From an uncultured Eubacteriales bacterium (GTDB lineage Bacteria; Bacillota; Clostridia; Oscillospirales; Acutalibacteraceae), in NCBI GenBank assembly GCA_900313475.1, contig OMRJ01000123.1, positions 1 through 6,121 on the forward strand: a stretch of 6,121 bases of DNA. The letters run 5' to 3'. This document shows, in pieces, positions 5,664 through 6,121 of the stretch. The translations under genes were made by a program, and so were the position numbers. The notes under the pieces are model-generated. The model made no database searches. It was not told the DNA's origin and saw only the letters and a list, made by a program, of their open reading frames with translations. How positions within the stretch are numbered: position 1 is the first letter of the stretch; every line of letters starts with the position of its first letter.

Positions 5664-6121
5664 CATGAGTTTTAAGTAAGGTTCCGTCATAAAATGCGTC
5701 GCGGAACCAGATGTTATCCGCTTCAAAGCTTTTTCCCTTAAGATAATTGAGTATCCCCGCGTCGGTTTCAAAATCAAACACGGTCTTATAGGAATAAAGG
5801 CACTGCTTTTTGTAGCCGCCGTATTTTTTGTTCTGCGCGTTTGTGCCGTATTTTCCGTCGCCGAGAAGCGGATACCCGATTGATGCCATATGTGCTCTTA
5901 TCTGATGAGTACGTCCCGTTAAGAGGTCGATTTCGGCAAGAGAGATTCCGTCCTTTGACGCCAATACAGTGTACTTTGTTTTCATTTCACGCGCACCGGG
6001 GGCGGGAGAGGGAAGCACGGTTACCTTGTTCTTCTTCTCGTCCTTTATCATATACCCGCGGAGAGTGTCGCTTTTTTTCGGCGGACAGCCGATAATAATG
6101 CACAGGTAAAGTTTTTTTATC
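5653..6121 (-). CDS. RluA-family rRNA pseudouridine synthase (C-terminal part, cut by window edge)
   Basis: The enzyme family isomerises uridine to pseudouridine in rRNA (RluC/RluD types act on 23S rRNA). The visible C-terminal ~156 residues are open through the right edge, and the internal Met at 6051 is not the start. Reading in from the edge gives IKKLYLCIIIGCPP, typical of the family strand that precedes the KD...NKV segment (here MIKDEKKNKVTV). Motif III is perfect: LLTGRTHQIRAHMASIGYPL followed by LGDGKYG. The motif with the catalytic Asp (HRLDxxT) and any S4 RNA-binding domain lie beyond the edge, so the choice among RluA, RluC and RluD and the target base cannot be settled here. The gene ends in TAA, 4 bases from the convergent ligA stop. 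Confidence 0.92.
   Translation of the reverse strand, partial: IKKLYLCIIIGCPPKKSDTLRGYMIKDEKKNKVTVLPSPAPGAREMKTKYTVLASKDGISLAEIDLLTGRTHQIRAHMASIGYPLLGDGKYGTNAQNKKYGGYKKQCLYSYKTVFDFETDAGILNYLKGKSFEADNIWFRDAFYDGTLLKTHEKK

Overview
The window looks like chromosomal housekeeping DNA from a Gram-positive, low-to-moderate G+C bacterium, most likely a member of the Clostridia (Oscillospirales or a relative). This rests on GGAG/GGAGG ribosome binding sites, sigma-A-type promoters, TTG and GTG starts, an NAD+-dependent ligase with a clostridial-looking variant of the NAD-binding loop, and an nnr gene coupled to a lipoprotein gene. No 16S gene or other taxonomic marker is present, so this is inference.

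Layout. Positions 32-2052 (minus strand) carry a two-gene unit. nnr encodes the fused NAD(P)HX epimerase/dehydratase that repairs hydrated NAD(P)H. It is followed, with a 4-base GTGA overlap, by a small lipoprotein that may have a LolA/GerS-like fold. Positions 2053-2255 are a divergent promoter region with one promoter per direction and, between them, two copies of a small palindromic motif exactly 40 bp apart. Positions 2256-3476 (plus) encode an M28-family zinc peptidase with all expected metal-site residues and two predicted membrane hairpins inserted into the peptidase domain. A strong intrinsic terminator (3513-3573) and a new promoter (3606-3634) separate it from ligA (3669-5648, plus), a full-length NAD+-dependent DNA ligase. 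ligA converges, with a 4-base gap, on an RluA-family rRNA pseudouridine synthase gene (5653-6121, minus), whose N-terminal part, including the catalytic Asp region, lies beyond the right edge.

How the genes relate. nnr and the lipoprotein are probably co-transcribed and translationally coupled. The M28 peptidase and ligA each appear to be single-gene units with their own promoters. Both nnr and ligA involve NAD, but nothing in the sequence links them functionally. I see no mobile element, CRISPR array, tRNA, rRNA, riboswitch or defence-type system. The points most worth checking are the membrane-embedded M28 architecture, the paired palindromes in the divergent promoter region, and the nnr-lipoprotein pair.
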